Positions 53,473-61,489 of a stretch of DNA of 63,573 nucleotides are shown piece by piece; within the stretch, counting starts at the first letter, position 1; each line of letters opens with the position of its first letter. Under the pieces are notes generated by a model that had not been told where the DNA came from, ran no database searches, and saw nothing but the letters and a program-made list of their open reading frames with translations. The position numbers and the translations under genes were made by a program. The stretch is from Collinsella aerofaciens (lineage in GTDB: Bacteria > Actinomycetota > Coriobacteriia > Coriobacteriales > Coriobacteriaceae), in NCBI RefSeq assembly GCF_901212495.1, contig NZ_CAAKNY010000086.1:1-63573 (forward strand). The letters run 5' to 3'.

Positions 53473-54672
53473 CTAGCGCCTGTGGTGGCGCTCATCCTTG
53501 CGCTCCTCGGCTGCCTGCTCCTCCTGTTTAAAGGCGGGGTCGTCGGGGGTTACCAGCTCGTCCTCGTGCGTGCGCTTATTGTAATGGTGGCGCAGGACGG
53601 GCTCAAACAGGTGCAGGTGCTTGGCGAAGGCGGCCGAGCCAATGGCGAGCACGACAAAGATGAGCACGCGCGTGGGCACCTCGACCTGATTGATCGTGGC
53701 AGCGCCGGCCGAAAGCATGATGCACCAGGCGTAGATGAGCAGCACGGCCTGCTTTTGGTTGTAGCCCTCTTGGATCAGGCGGTGGTGGATGTGGCCCTTG
53801 TCGGCCTGTCCGATGCTAATGTGGGCCCGCTTGCGGCGCACGATGGCGCTGAACGTGTCGATGATGGGTACGCCTGCCACGATGAGCGGGATGATGAGTG
53901 AGGTGAGCGCGGCGGTGCGGCTCACGTTGAGTAGCGAGATGGATCCCAAAGCGAAGCCCAACAGCAGCGACCCCGAGTCGCCCAAGAAGATGCTCGCGGG
54001 GTTGAAGTTGTAATGCAGAAAAGCCACGCACGAGCCAAAGAGCGCGATCGAGAGCGCGGCGGCGTCGATACGGCCCGAAAGCATGGCCATCGTGAACATG
54101 GTGAACGATGCGATGCCGCAAATGCCCGTGGCCAGACCGTCGAGGCCGTCGATGAGGTTGATGATATTGGTGAACGCCACTAAGTAGATCACGGTGATGG
54201 GGTAGGCAAGCCAGCCGAGCATAATCTCGCCAGGGGCAAACGGGTTGACGATGACGCCGATCCGCAGGCCGCCCATGCAGGCGATGAGCGCAGCAAGCAC
54301 CTGGCCGGCCAATTTTTGCTTGGGCTTGAGCTGGAAGACATCATCGATCGCGCCGGTCGCAAAGATCACGGTAAAGGAGAGTGCCAGCACGGGGTAGCTG
54401 ATGTGCAGGCGCGGGTGCGGCACCAAAACGGGTGGCCAGCCCAGATACCAGGTGCCCATGATCTGCACAATACAGGCGACGACGAGGCCCAAAAAGACCG
54501 CGGTGCCGCCCATGCGCGGGATGGGTTTGGTGTTAATGCGGCGCTTTGAGGGATAGTCGACGGCGTCGAGCTTGATTGCCAGGCGCTTGACCAGGGGTAC
54601 CGTGAGAAAGGTCGTGACAAAAGCCGCGACCGCCACGCATAAGTACGGTATGAAGCTCGTGGAGGAAGCCAT
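53473..54672 (-). CDS. WecA/TagO-like undecaprenyl-phosphate sugar-1-phosphate transferase
   Basis: 399-residue polytopic membrane enzyme of the MraY/WecA family. NLIDGLDGLATGICGIASF, FLGDSGSLLLGFALG and GQADKGHIHHRLI are the catalytic cytoplasmic loops; AIDDVFQLKPKQKLAGQ holds the first Asp pair. It probably transfers GlcNAc-1-phosphate to undecaprenyl phosphate to start cell-wall glycopolymer synthesis. The C-terminus is a hydrophilic tail rich in Glu, Lys and His (about 35 residues). No ribosome site stands out before the ATG. Confidence 0.87.
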   Translation of the reverse strand: MASSTSFIPYLCVAVAAFVTTFLTVPLVKRLAIKLDAVDYPSKRRINTKPIPRMGGTAVFLGLVVACIVQIMGTWYLGWPPVLVPHPRLHISYPVLALSFTVIFATGAIDDVFQLKPKQKLAGQVLAALIACMGGLRIGVIVNPFAPGEIMLGWLAYPITVIYLVAFTNIINLIDGLDGLATGICGIASFTMFTMAMLSGRIDAAALSIALFGSCVAFLHYNFNPASIFLGDSGSLLLGFALGSISLLNVSRTAALTSLIIPLIVAGVPIIDTFSAIVRRKRAHISIGQADKGHIHHRLIQEGYNQKQAVLLIYAWCIMLSAGAATINQVEVPTRVLIFVVLAIGSAAFAKHLHLFEPVLRHHYNKRTHEDELVTPDDPAFKQEEQAAEERKDERHHRR

Positions 54673-55207
54673 GAATCGAAAACCGCCAAGCGTCGAAGGA
54701 AAAGGTCAAAAGATGCCATGCCGCAAAGGGTATAGCTGACCCATGATACTCGACCAAGGGGGGTGTAAGGAATTGCATGGGGCGATAATCACGTGCTTAC
54801 CAGATATTGGGATGTTAGCGGGGGTTCTGCCAAGTGCCGTTGGGTGTCATATGGGATCTGCGATGGCAATTATTGGCAAAATCGGCAAAAGAAAACCACC
54901 CCCCACGTTACGAAAATGAACCCACCTAAAACAGGTGGGTGCCCTCATCGACTGTTCCAGCGTCCTTAACAACGAAGGATACCTGTACTAAGTACGACTG
55001 TGTGGGCTCCCTAAATAAACGCGACGGTTCACCCAGTTGCTCCGCGGGGGGCGGAATACTTACATCATAAAGCGGCACTTTGTTGATTCCAGTCTTGACA
55101 TTACAAAAATCGTGTCGGACGATTACGGCGGCTTAGGGACGGAGCCGCCTGTGCGGTCCGGGCCTTAACGTTTGAGCTGCTGAATCATTGTTTTGGAGCA
55201 TGTTTTT
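54673..55207. other. Long intergenic region with a structured RNA candidate
   Basis: 535 bases without a protein gene. The central part, 54893-55062, has strong RNA structure (see the 6S candidate). Confidence 0.5.
54893..55062 (-). ncRNA. ssrS: Candidate 6S RNA
   Basis: Read on the minus strand, CCGCCCCCC near the 5' end (55046-55054) pairs with GGGGGGTGG near the 3' end (54896-54904), forming a closing stem around about 150 bases. Near the 3' side is the hairpin GCACCCACCTGTTTTAGGTG with GGTTC following, which resembles the conserved 3' hairpin of many 6S RNAs. T-rich sequence follows the closing stem. Length and layout suit 6S RNA, which binds sigma-70-type RNA polymerase. This is recognised by pattern only. 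Confidence 0.45.
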
Positions 55208-56146
55208 ATGCCGACGTCGTTGACCGAACTTTTTTCGCCCGCCTGCCATTTGTGTCCACGCCGTTGCGGCGCGGCACGCGACGAGGGCGCGCACGGCGTA
55301 TGCGGCGCCGACGACACGCTTAAGGTCGCCCGCGCGGCGCTCCATATGTGGGAGGAGCCGCCCATTTCGGGCGAGGCCGGCTCGGGCACGATTTTCTTTA
55401 GCGGCTGTTCGCTCAAATGCGTCTACTGTCAAAACCACGAGATCTCGACGGGCAATTTCGGTCTTGAGATTACGATCGAGCGCTTGGTCGAGATTATGTT
55501 GGAGCTGCAGGACCAGGGCGCCAACAATATCAACTTGGTGACTGCGACGCATTATGCTCACCTGCTGCCTGCCGCGATTGCCGCGGCACGGGAGCGTGGG
55601 TTGGACATCCCGATCGTCTACAACACGAGTGGTTATGAGCGCGCGAGTGCCGTGGCTGCCCTGGGTGACCTGGTTGATGTGTGGCTTACCGACTTTAAAT
55701 ATGCTGATGCGGCGCTTGCGCAGTCGCTCTCTCATATAAAGGACTACCCACGTGTGGCTGTGTCAGGCCTGGCGCAAATGGCGCGCGAGATCGAGCGCCG
55801 CGGGGGAGAGCTGGTAGACGAGGACGGGCTCATGAAGCGCGGCATGATCGTGCGTCATCTGGTGCTGCCGGGACATGCGGACGATTCGTGCCGCGTTCTG
55901 GACCTGGTGTGGCAGACGGTGGGCGATGTGCCGATCTCGGTCATGAACCAGTACACGCCCAATGCGCTCATGCGCGAGCAAGGCGGCGACCTGGCACGCG
56001 CCGTGACGCGCGAGGAGTACGAGCAGGTGCTCGATCATGCCGATGATCTGGGCTTTACGACGATGTTCTGGCAAGAGGGCGGCGCGGTAGACGAGAGCTT
56101 TACCCCGGCGTTTGACACCACCGGCGTCCTCACCAGCGCAAAGTAG
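55208..56146 (+). CDS. Radical SAM protein, PflA/PflX-like
   Basis: 312 residues. The radical SAM cluster motif is SGCSLKCVYCQNHE (Cys-x3-Cys-x2-Cys). An N-terminal ACHLCPRRCG...GVCG segment supplies four further cysteines as in PflX-type proteins. The barrel continues with NLVTATHYAHLLPAAI and TDFKYAD. The family is annotated as pyruvate formate-lyase activating-like, but stand-alone PflX proteins have no proven substrate. The ATG at 55208 follows TTTGGAGC; a TTG at 55193 is a weaker option. No pfl gene is nearby. Confidence 0.85.
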   Translation: MPTSLTELFSPACHLCPRRCGAARDEGAHGVCGADDTLKVARAALHMWEEPPISGEAGSGTIFFSGCSLKCVYCQNHEISTGNFGLEITIERLVEIMLELQDQGANNINLVTATHYAHLLPAAIAAARERGLDIPIVYNTSGYERASAVAALGDLVDVWLTDFKYADAALAQSLSHIKDYPRVAVSGLAQMAREIERRGGELVDEDGLMKRGMIVRHLVLPGHADDSCRVLDLVWQTVGDVPISVMNQYTPNALMREQGGDLARAVTREEYEQVLDHADDLGFTTMFWQEGGAVDESFTPAFDTTGVLTSAK

Positions 56147-56155
56147 CGCGTTCGC

Positions 56156-56235
56156 CGATGATTTTTCTGGGACGGGGATTAAAAAATCATCCGGTACATG
56201 ATGATTTTTTAATCCCCGTCCCAGAAAAATCATCG
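56156..56235. repeat. Perfect 36-bp inverted repeat with 8-base loop
   Basis: The left arm 56156-56191 begins CGATGATTTTTCTGGGACGG and its exact complement fills 56200-56235. The arms contain GGGACGGGG. It lies directly after the radical SAM gene. Confidence 0.95.
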
Positions 56236-56317
56236 GGTGGCTCGGACATACGAAAGGTAGCCAAAACAGGAAAGGTAGCCAAAACAGCTCCGTCCCAAAA
56301 AGACTGGGTATTGGGCG

Positions 56318-56345
56318 TTGACAGTTGGCGAGCCGTAGGTAAAAT
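56318..56345 (+). promoter_or_regulatory. Promoter of tRNA-Ala
   Basis: TTGACA (56318-56323) and TAAAAT (56340-56345), 16 bases apart, 13 bases before the mature tRNA. Confidence 0.75.
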
Positions 56346-56358
56346 ATCAACTTGTCTT

Positions 56359-56431
56359 GGGGACGTAGCTCAGTTGGGAGAGCGCTGCCGTCGCATGGCA
56401 GAGGCCGAGGGTTCGACTCCCTTCGTCTCCA
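56359..56431 (+). tRNA. tRNA-Ala (anticodon CGC)
   Basis: 73 bases with a full cloverleaf. The acceptor GGGGACG pairs with CGTCTCC and includes the G3:U70 pair that identifies alanine tRNAs. The D arm is AGCTCAGTTGGGAGAGC, the anticodon stem-loop is CTGCC-GTCGCAT-GGCAG with CGC, and the T arm is GAGGGTTCGACTCCC. The 3' CCA is not fully encoded. Confidence 0.95.
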
Positions 56432-56445
56432 CCCTTGGATTTGAT

Positions 56446-56476
56446 AAGCCGCTGACATTGTGTCGGCGGCTTTTTT
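56446..56476 (+). terminator. Terminator of tRNA-Ala
   Basis: AAGCCGCTGACA pairs with TGTCGGCGGCTT (one G-U) and is followed by TTTT. Confidence 0.88.
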
Positions 56477-56494
56477 AAAAGAAAGGGCTATACC

Positions 56495-56953
56495 ATGGCC
56501 GAGCTTGAGTCCCAACCACTGTCTGCCGAGGAGCGTGCCGAGTTGGAAGAGCTCCGCGCCGAGAAGGCTCGTCGCGAGGCCCAGGAAGAGGCACGCCGCG
56601 AGCGTGAGGAGCTGGCCGCCCTGCGTGCCGAGCGCAAGGAGGCCGAGGAGGCCGCTGCGAAGGGCACAGCCGTACCGGCACCTGCGCCCGCACCCAAGCC
56701 CGCCGCCGCGAAGCCCGCGCCCACCGCACCCAAACCTCAGCCTAAAAAGGCCGCTCACCCCAAGCCCGTCGAGCCCAAACCGAGCCGTGACGAGATGACC
56801 TTTGCCCAGCGCATGGTTACCTCCAAGGAGCCTACGGGCGAGAATGAGATCCCCGGCATGGCTCCAGCTCAAAAAATCATCATCGTGCTCGCCCTCATCG
56901 CGTTTATCGTCTTTATGGTCTACACGATCACGGGTAGCATGGGCCTGCACTAA
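56495..56953 (+). CDS. Small membrane-anchored coiled-coil protein, function unknown
   Basis: 152 residues in three parts: a highly charged Glu/Arg/Ala coiled coil (about 10-60), a Pro/Ala/Lys-rich linker (60-105), and a single C-terminal transmembrane helix KIIIVLALIAFIVFMVYTI. It would be tail-anchored with the coiled coil in the cytoplasm. GAAAGGG lies upstream of the ATG. The repetitive composition prevents family assignment. The pncB gene follows 80 bases downstream. Confidence 0.75.
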   Translation: MAELESQPLSAEERAELEELRAEKARREAQEEARREREELAALRAERKEAEEAAAKGTAVPAPAPAPKPAAAKPAPTAPKPQPKKAAHPKPVEPKPSRDEMTFAQRMVTSKEPTGENEIPGMAPAQKIIIVLALIAFIVFMVYTITGSMGLH

Positions 56954-57034
56954 CCTGTTCGCGCCGGGCTCCATGCCCGCAGGTCTGTCTCGCCCAACCT
57001 CAGCCTCTGCATAACGCATCCGAAAGGTCGCCCC

Positions 57035-58540
57035 ATGGCTTTGACCGACATCTCGCATCCTGCCGACATCGCAATGCTCACCGACCTGTACGAACTCACT
57101 ATGGCCCAGGGCCTGTGGGAGAGCGGTAAGGCCAATGAGCAGGGTTGTTTTACGGCGTTTTACCGCGACCATCCGTTTGGCAGCGCGTACGCCGTCATGT
57201 GCGGCACCGCCGAGCTGCCCGAGCTGGTCGAGAACCTTCGCTTTACGGCCGAGGATATCGACTACCTCGCCTCGCTTCAGGCCCCGGCCGGTGGCGCGAT
57301 GTTCAAGCCCGGATTCCTCGACTACCTGCACGATTTTCGTGCACACGTGAATATCGACGCCGTCCCCGAGGGCGAGCTTGTCTTTCCGCGCGAGCCCATG
57401 GTGCGCGTCACCGGCCCGGCGCTGGAGTGCCAGCTGCTCGAGACCGCGCTGCTCAACATCGTCGGCTTCCAGACACTTGTCGCCACCAAGACGGCGCGCG
57501 TGGTGTTGGCGGCGGACGGCCACCCCGTGGCCGAGTTTGGCCTGCGCCGCGCCCAGGGTCCCGATGGCGGCCTGGCCGTCGCGCGCGCGAGCTACGTTGC
57601 CGGCTGCTCCTCTACGTCCAACGTGCTTGCCGGGCGCCGCTACGGTATTCCCGTCTTTGGCACGCATGCGCATAGCTGGGTGATGAGCTTTGACTCCGAG
57701 CTCGAGGCCTTCCGTGCGTTTGCCAAGTCGAGCCCCAAGAACTGCACGCTGCTCATCGATACCTACGACGTGCGCGAGGGCTGCGAGCATGCCATTACGG
57801 TTGCCAAGGAGATGGAGGCGGCGGGCGAGCGCCTGTCGGCTATTCGCATTGACTCGGGTGACCTTGCCAAGCTCTCCAAGTATGTCCGCGGTCGCTTTGA
57901 CGCCGAGGGTCTGCCCTATGTGGGGATTTCGGTCTCCAACGACCTGGACGAGTACACGATCCAGTCGCTGCTCGACCAGGGCGCACCCATCGACAGCTTT
58001 GGCGTGGGCACCAAGCTCGCGACCTGCTACGATCAGCCGGCGCTGGGCGGCGTGTACAAGCTTTCCGCCCGTCGTGCGAGCGATGCGGACCCGTGGACGC
58101 CGGTGGTGAAGCTCTCCGAGCAGCCCTACAAGCGCACGATCCCCGGCGTGCAGCGCGTGCGCCGCTATTACGACGGCTTTGGCGGCCCGATCTGCGACAT
58201 GATCTATGACGAGGACCATCTGGCGGGGGAGGGCGCCGCGCGCGGCAACACCCTCGTGGCTGTAAACGATGCCGCCTTGGTGACCGATGTGTCCGAGCTC
58301 GAGTATCGTGAGCTGCTGGTGCCGATTGTGCGCGACGGCAGCGCGGTGGCTCCTCGCGAGAGCATCGAGGACGCGCGCGAGCGTTGTGCCTGGGCGCTCG
58401 ATCATCTGGACGCTGCCTACAAGCGCTTTCTGTATCCGCAGACCTACGTGGTGGGCATTGAGCAGGGCCTGGCACAGGTGCGCGATGAGCTCGTGCGCAA
58501 GAACATGGCCGCGGCATCCGCCTTCCCCTGGGCAAAATGA
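57035..58540 (+). CDS. pncB: Nicotinate phosphoribosyltransferase
   Basis: 501 residues. The enzyme makes nicotinate mononucleotide from nicotinic acid and PRPP, the entry step of NAD salvage. N-terminal LTDLYELTMAQGLWESGK, the phosphoribosyl-binding ASYVAGCSSTSNVLAGRRYG, the His region FGTHAHSWVMSF and IDSGDLAKLSKYVR are characteristic. C-terminal SEQPYKRTIPGVQRVRRYYD fits the long form (TIGR01513-like). GAAAGG precedes the ATG. The stop codon is embedded in a hairpin (58534-58572). Confidence 0.95.
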   Translation: MALTDISHPADIAMLTDLYELTMAQGLWESGKANEQGCFTAFYRDHPFGSAYAVMCGTAELPELVENLRFTAEDIDYLASLQAPAGGAMFKPGFLDYLHDFRAHVNIDAVPEGELVFPREPMVRVTGPALECQLLETALLNIVGFQTLVATKTARVVLAADGHPVAEFGLRRAQGPDGGLAVARASYVAGCSSTSNVLAGRRYGIPVFGTHAHSWVMSFDSELEAFRAFAKSSPKNCTLLIDTYDVREGCEHAITVAKEMEAAGERLSAIRIDSGDLAKLSKYVRGRFDAEGLPYVGISVSNDLDEYTIQSLLDQGAPIDSFGVGTKLATCYDQPALGGVYKLSARRASDADPWTPVVKLSEQPYKRTIPGVQRVRRYYDGFGGPICDMIYDEDHLAGEGAARGNTLVAVNDAALVTDVSELEYRELLVPIVRDGSAVAPRESIEDARERCAWALDHLDAAYKRFLYPQTYVVGIEQGLAQVRDELVRKNMAAASAFPWAK

Positions 58541-58572
58541 TCCGAAGGGGACGGAGGAAAACGGATCATTTT
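58534..58572 (+). terminator. Hairpin overlapping the pncB stop
   Basis: AAAATGATCCG and CGGATCATTTT are perfect arms around AAGGGGACGGAGGAAAA; the left arm includes the TGA stop. Its loop carries the GGGGAC core. Confidence 0.7.
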
Positions 58573-58620
58573 CTTGCTCGCCCGTTCGCTCGTTCGCTGA
58601 ACAGTTGATTGGTTTGACGT

Positions 58621-59748
58621 ATGACGACTTCTTATAAAACGATGGTGGTAAAGATCGGCTCGTCTACGGTGGTGGGTGCCGACGGTAAGGTCAACCGCGC
58701 GTTTATCGGCGGGCTTGCCGATCAGGCCGCGGCCCTGCGCAAGCTCGGCTGGCGCTTGGTCGTGGTGAGCTCGGGCGCTATCGCCTGTGGCTATCCCGTG
58801 CTGGGCTTCGACCGCAAACCGGTCGGCGATCTGCCGAGCCTGCAGGCATGTGCTTCTGCCGGCCAGTGCATCATCTCGTCGGTCTACGACGAGGAGTTCC
58901 ATGCGCGTGACCTGCTTACCTCGCTCGTGCTGCTCACGCGCCACGATACGGCGCGCCGTACGTCCTACCTGCACGCACGCGACGCTTTGCTGCGCCTGGT
59001 GGAGCTGGGCGTGGTGCCGGTCGTCAACGAGAACGACACCGTTACCGTCGACGAGATCAAGTTTGGCGACAACGACACGCTGACGGCCCTCGTGAGCTGC
59101 TTGGTTTCGGCGGACCTGTGCGTGACGCTTTCGGACATCGATGGCCTCTATACCGCCAATCCTCACGAGGACCCCACGGCCGAGTTTATCCCGGTCGTGC
59201 ATAAGATCGATGCCAAGATCATTGCCTCGGCGGGCGATTCTTCGACTTCGGTGGGCACGGGCGGCATGATCACTAAGATTCGCGCGAGTCGCATTCTGAT
59301 GACGGCGGGCATTCAAAGCGTGATTTGCTCGGGCGAGGAGCCCAATGCGCTCGTGCGCCTGGCCCGCGGCGAGAGCGTGGGAACCCTGTTCGATCCGCCG
59401 GCGGAGCGCCTGGACATTGCGCCGCGCAAGCTGTGGATCGCGCTGGGTGACAAGGCACATGGCTCGGTAACGGTTGACGACGGTGCCGCGAAGGCGCTGG
59501 TCAGCCGCGGCTCGTCCTTGCTCGCGGTGGGTATTCGCCAGGTCGATGGCCAGTTTGCCGAGGGCGATGTGCTCGATGTGCACGATCCGAGCGGTATGGT
59601 CGTCGCCCGCGGTATCGCCGAGGCCGATTCGGACGTGCTGGAGCTTGCCGCCGGACGCCGTCAGGACCAGATTGCCGGCAACCGCCTGCTGGCTGACCTG
59701 GCCGAGAAGCCCGCGATCCATAGGGATAATCTGATCGTCTTCGCCTAA
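58621..59748 (+). CDS. proB: Glutamate 5-kinase
   Basis: 375 residues: amino-acid kinase domain (1-260) and C-terminal PUA domain (280-360). The enzyme phosphorylates glutamate in the first step of proline synthesis. VVKIGSSTVV, VSSGAIACGYPVL, VNENDTVTVDEIKFGDNDTL and GTGGMITKIRASRI are the kinase landmarks; the PUA part begins around KLWIALGDKAHGS. Proline feedback usually acts on this enzyme. proA lies 1.7 kb downstream on the same strand, separated by a peptidase gene on the other strand. Confidence 0.95.
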   Translation: MTTSYKTMVVKIGSSTVVGADGKVNRAFIGGLADQAAALRKLGWRLVVVSSGAIACGYPVLGFDRKPVGDLPSLQACASAGQCIISSVYDEEFHARDLLTSLVLLTRHDTARRTSYLHARDALLRLVELGVVPVVNENDTVTVDEIKFGDNDTLTALVSCLVSADLCVTLSDIDGLYTANPHEDPTAEFIPVVHKIDAKIIASAGDSSTSVGTGGMITKIRASRILMTAGIQSVICSGEEPNALVRLARGESVGTLFDPPAERLDIAPRKLWIALGDKAHGSVTVDDGAAKALVSRGSSLLAVGIRQVDGQFAEGDVLDVHDPSGMVVARGIAEADSDVLELAAGRRQDQIAGNRLLADLAEKPAIHRDNLIVFA

Positions 59749-59895
59749 CCAATTGACGCTGCAAACGCCCCTAAGCGGCAATCTGACGTTCAATCGTCGG
59801 GCATGACCAGAAGGTCAATGCCCTCCTCTTTCACGTCACCTTGCTCGCTTGGGGGCGTTTTCGCTTTCTGTCCTCTACATGCGGCATCGTCATTG

Positions 59896-59953
59896 CCGGT
59901 ACTTGTCCGGCACTTGGGGACGTTCCTATTGTGCCGGCACTTTGGGAAACTTC
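59896..59953. repeat. GGCACTTGGGGACGTTCCT-type degenerate palindrome
   Basis: CCGGCACTTGGGGACGTTCC, then GTGCCGGCACTTTGGGAAAC. It is closely related to 46895-46948 but with a decayed right arm. It lies between the convergent proB and peptidase genes. Confidence 0.75.
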
Positions 59954-59957
59954 TTTG

Positions 59958-61376
59958 CTAGAAGATTCGGCGCAGGTCTCCGCGGTTGAGGGCTTCGTCG
60001 AAGAGGTGCTTGAATACCACGCTGCCGTGCAGGCCGTCGTGCTCGAACTCGTTGGTCACCCAGGCGTGCGAGTTGCCCACGCGGCTGAGCGTGTCGAGCT
60101 GCAGGCCCGAATCCACGTACATGTCATCGAAGTACACGGCGGCCTGGAGTGGCACCTCGTTGCAGGCTAAGCGCTGCGGGTCGTAAATCTTGTCCCAGCT
60201 GGTGTCTTCCATCAGCAGATCCACCGCGGGCTTGAAGGGCTTAAGTTCGGGCATCTGCTCAAACATCCATGGGAACATGGCCTCGCCGGTAAACATGAGC
60301 GGGCGCGCGAGTGTGTCGAACTCGGCACGGTGAGCCTTCTCTTCTGCCGCGGCCCAGCGAATGGGCATGGTATCGCCGTCGGCGTAGATGAACTCCTGCA
60401 GCGTCCAGTACAGCGGATTCGTGCGCGTGCTGGTGCACTCGAAGGCGCGCATCAAAAAGCTATCGGATACTGAGGCGCCGCAACTCAGCGTGCCGTCGCC
60501 GTCAACAAACGCGTGATCGATCATCCAATGCATGCGCTCAAAGCTTGGCTTCATGCCAAAGTCGCTGCCCATGAGCTGTAGGCGCTCGACTGTCATTGGC
60601 GAGCCGTCGGGCAGCACGGGCTTCTGTTCCTCAAGCGCATCGGCAAGAGCCGCCACGCGCTCGAGGTCGGCGGGATAGCGGTCGTAATACTGCTGCGTCT
60701 TGGCGGCCATACGCGGGAAGGTGTGCGCGTAGACCTCGCTGGCGCTCGCCGGGACGTGGGGGATGCCACCGCAGGTAAAGCTCGCCGCCACGCCCTCGGG
60801 GAAGAGCGACAGGTAGCTCAGCGTCAAAAAGCCGCCGTAGCTCTGCCCGAGCGTGACCCACGGCTTGCCGCCAAAGCCCACGAGGCGTAGGTACTCAAAA
60901 TCGCGCACGATGGAGCCGGCGAGGTGGCGCTTGAGGAAGTCCGCCTGCGAGCGTGCGGCATCGGAGCCGGCCGCCGTCGCGCGCTCTCCCAGTGCAGCAA
61001 TCGTGCGCCCGTCTACACAGTTGCTGCGCCCCGTTCCGCGCTGATCGGGCAGGACGACGCGGAAGTGTTTGACGGCTTCCTCGATCCAGCCATCGCTCGT
61101 GGGCGAGAGCGGACGCGGGCTCTCGCCGCCGGGGCCGCCCTGCAAAAAGAGGAGGAGCGGCAGGTCGTCGTTGATACGGTCGGGCGCGCAAACCACGCGG
61201 TAGAAAAGCTTGATGCTCTCGGGCGCACCGGCGATGGGCGCCGGCATGGCGCCGCGGCGCATGGTGCTGCCGACGGCCAAAAGCATTGGCTCAAGGCCGC
61301 GCCAGTCGAGAGGGACATCGATGCTGTGGTCCTCGACATAGAGGCCGGGGACGTGGTACGAAGTGATGAGGGCCAT
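59958..61376 (-). CDS. Alpha/beta-hydrolase, S33 proline iminopeptidase-like
   Basis: 472 residues. LLLFLQGGPGGESPRPL is the HGGP oxyanion loop, VVLPDQRGTGRS follows, and GQSYGGFLTLSYL carries the nucleophile Ser. The later Asp and His lie in the C-terminal part (about WVTNEFEHDGLHG). S33 enzymes remove N-terminal proline or related residues from peptides. Its location between proB and proA makes supply of proline from peptides plausible, but this is inference. The ATG at 61376 follows CGGAAG; the gene is divergent from proA with a 113-base gap. Confidence 0.85.
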   Translation of the reverse strand: MALITSYHVPGLYVEDHSIDVPLDWRGLEPMLLAVGSTMRRGAMPAPIAGAPESIKLFYRVVCAPDRINDDLPLLLFLQGGPGGESPRPLSPTSDGWIEEAVKHFRVVLPDQRGTGRSNCVDGRTIAALGERATAAGSDAARSQADFLKRHLAGSIVRDFEYLRLVGFGGKPWVTLGQSYGGFLTLSYLSLFPEGVAASFTCGGIPHVPASASEVYAHTFPRMAAKTQQYYDRYPADLERVAALADALEEQKPVLPDGSPMTVERLQLMGSDFGMKPSFERMHWMIDHAFVDGDGTLSCGASVSDSFLMRAFECTSTRTNPLYWTLQEFIYADGDTMPIRWAAAEEKAHRAEFDTLARPLMFTGEAMFPWMFEQMPELKPFKPAVDLLMEDTSWDKIYDPQRLACNEVPLQAAVYFDDMYVDSGLQLDTLSRVGNSHAWVTNEFEHDGLHGSVVFKHLFDEALNRGDLRRIF

Positions 61377-61489
61377 GCGGTACTTCCGTTCATTGCGGTG
61401 TTTCGGGTTGACCAATTCTACCGCCGTCAGCGAGGATGCGCATAAATCGGCTACCATGGTTGGCAAACATCCAAGAGAAAGGGCCGTCC

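Noticed and set aside
55763..58405. 880-codon open frame on the minus strand opposite the radical SAM, tRNA and pncB genes
   Set aside because: It runs antisense through three well-supported features including a tRNA. Its composition (Arg, His, Ala, Gly) is what GC-rich antisense frames give.
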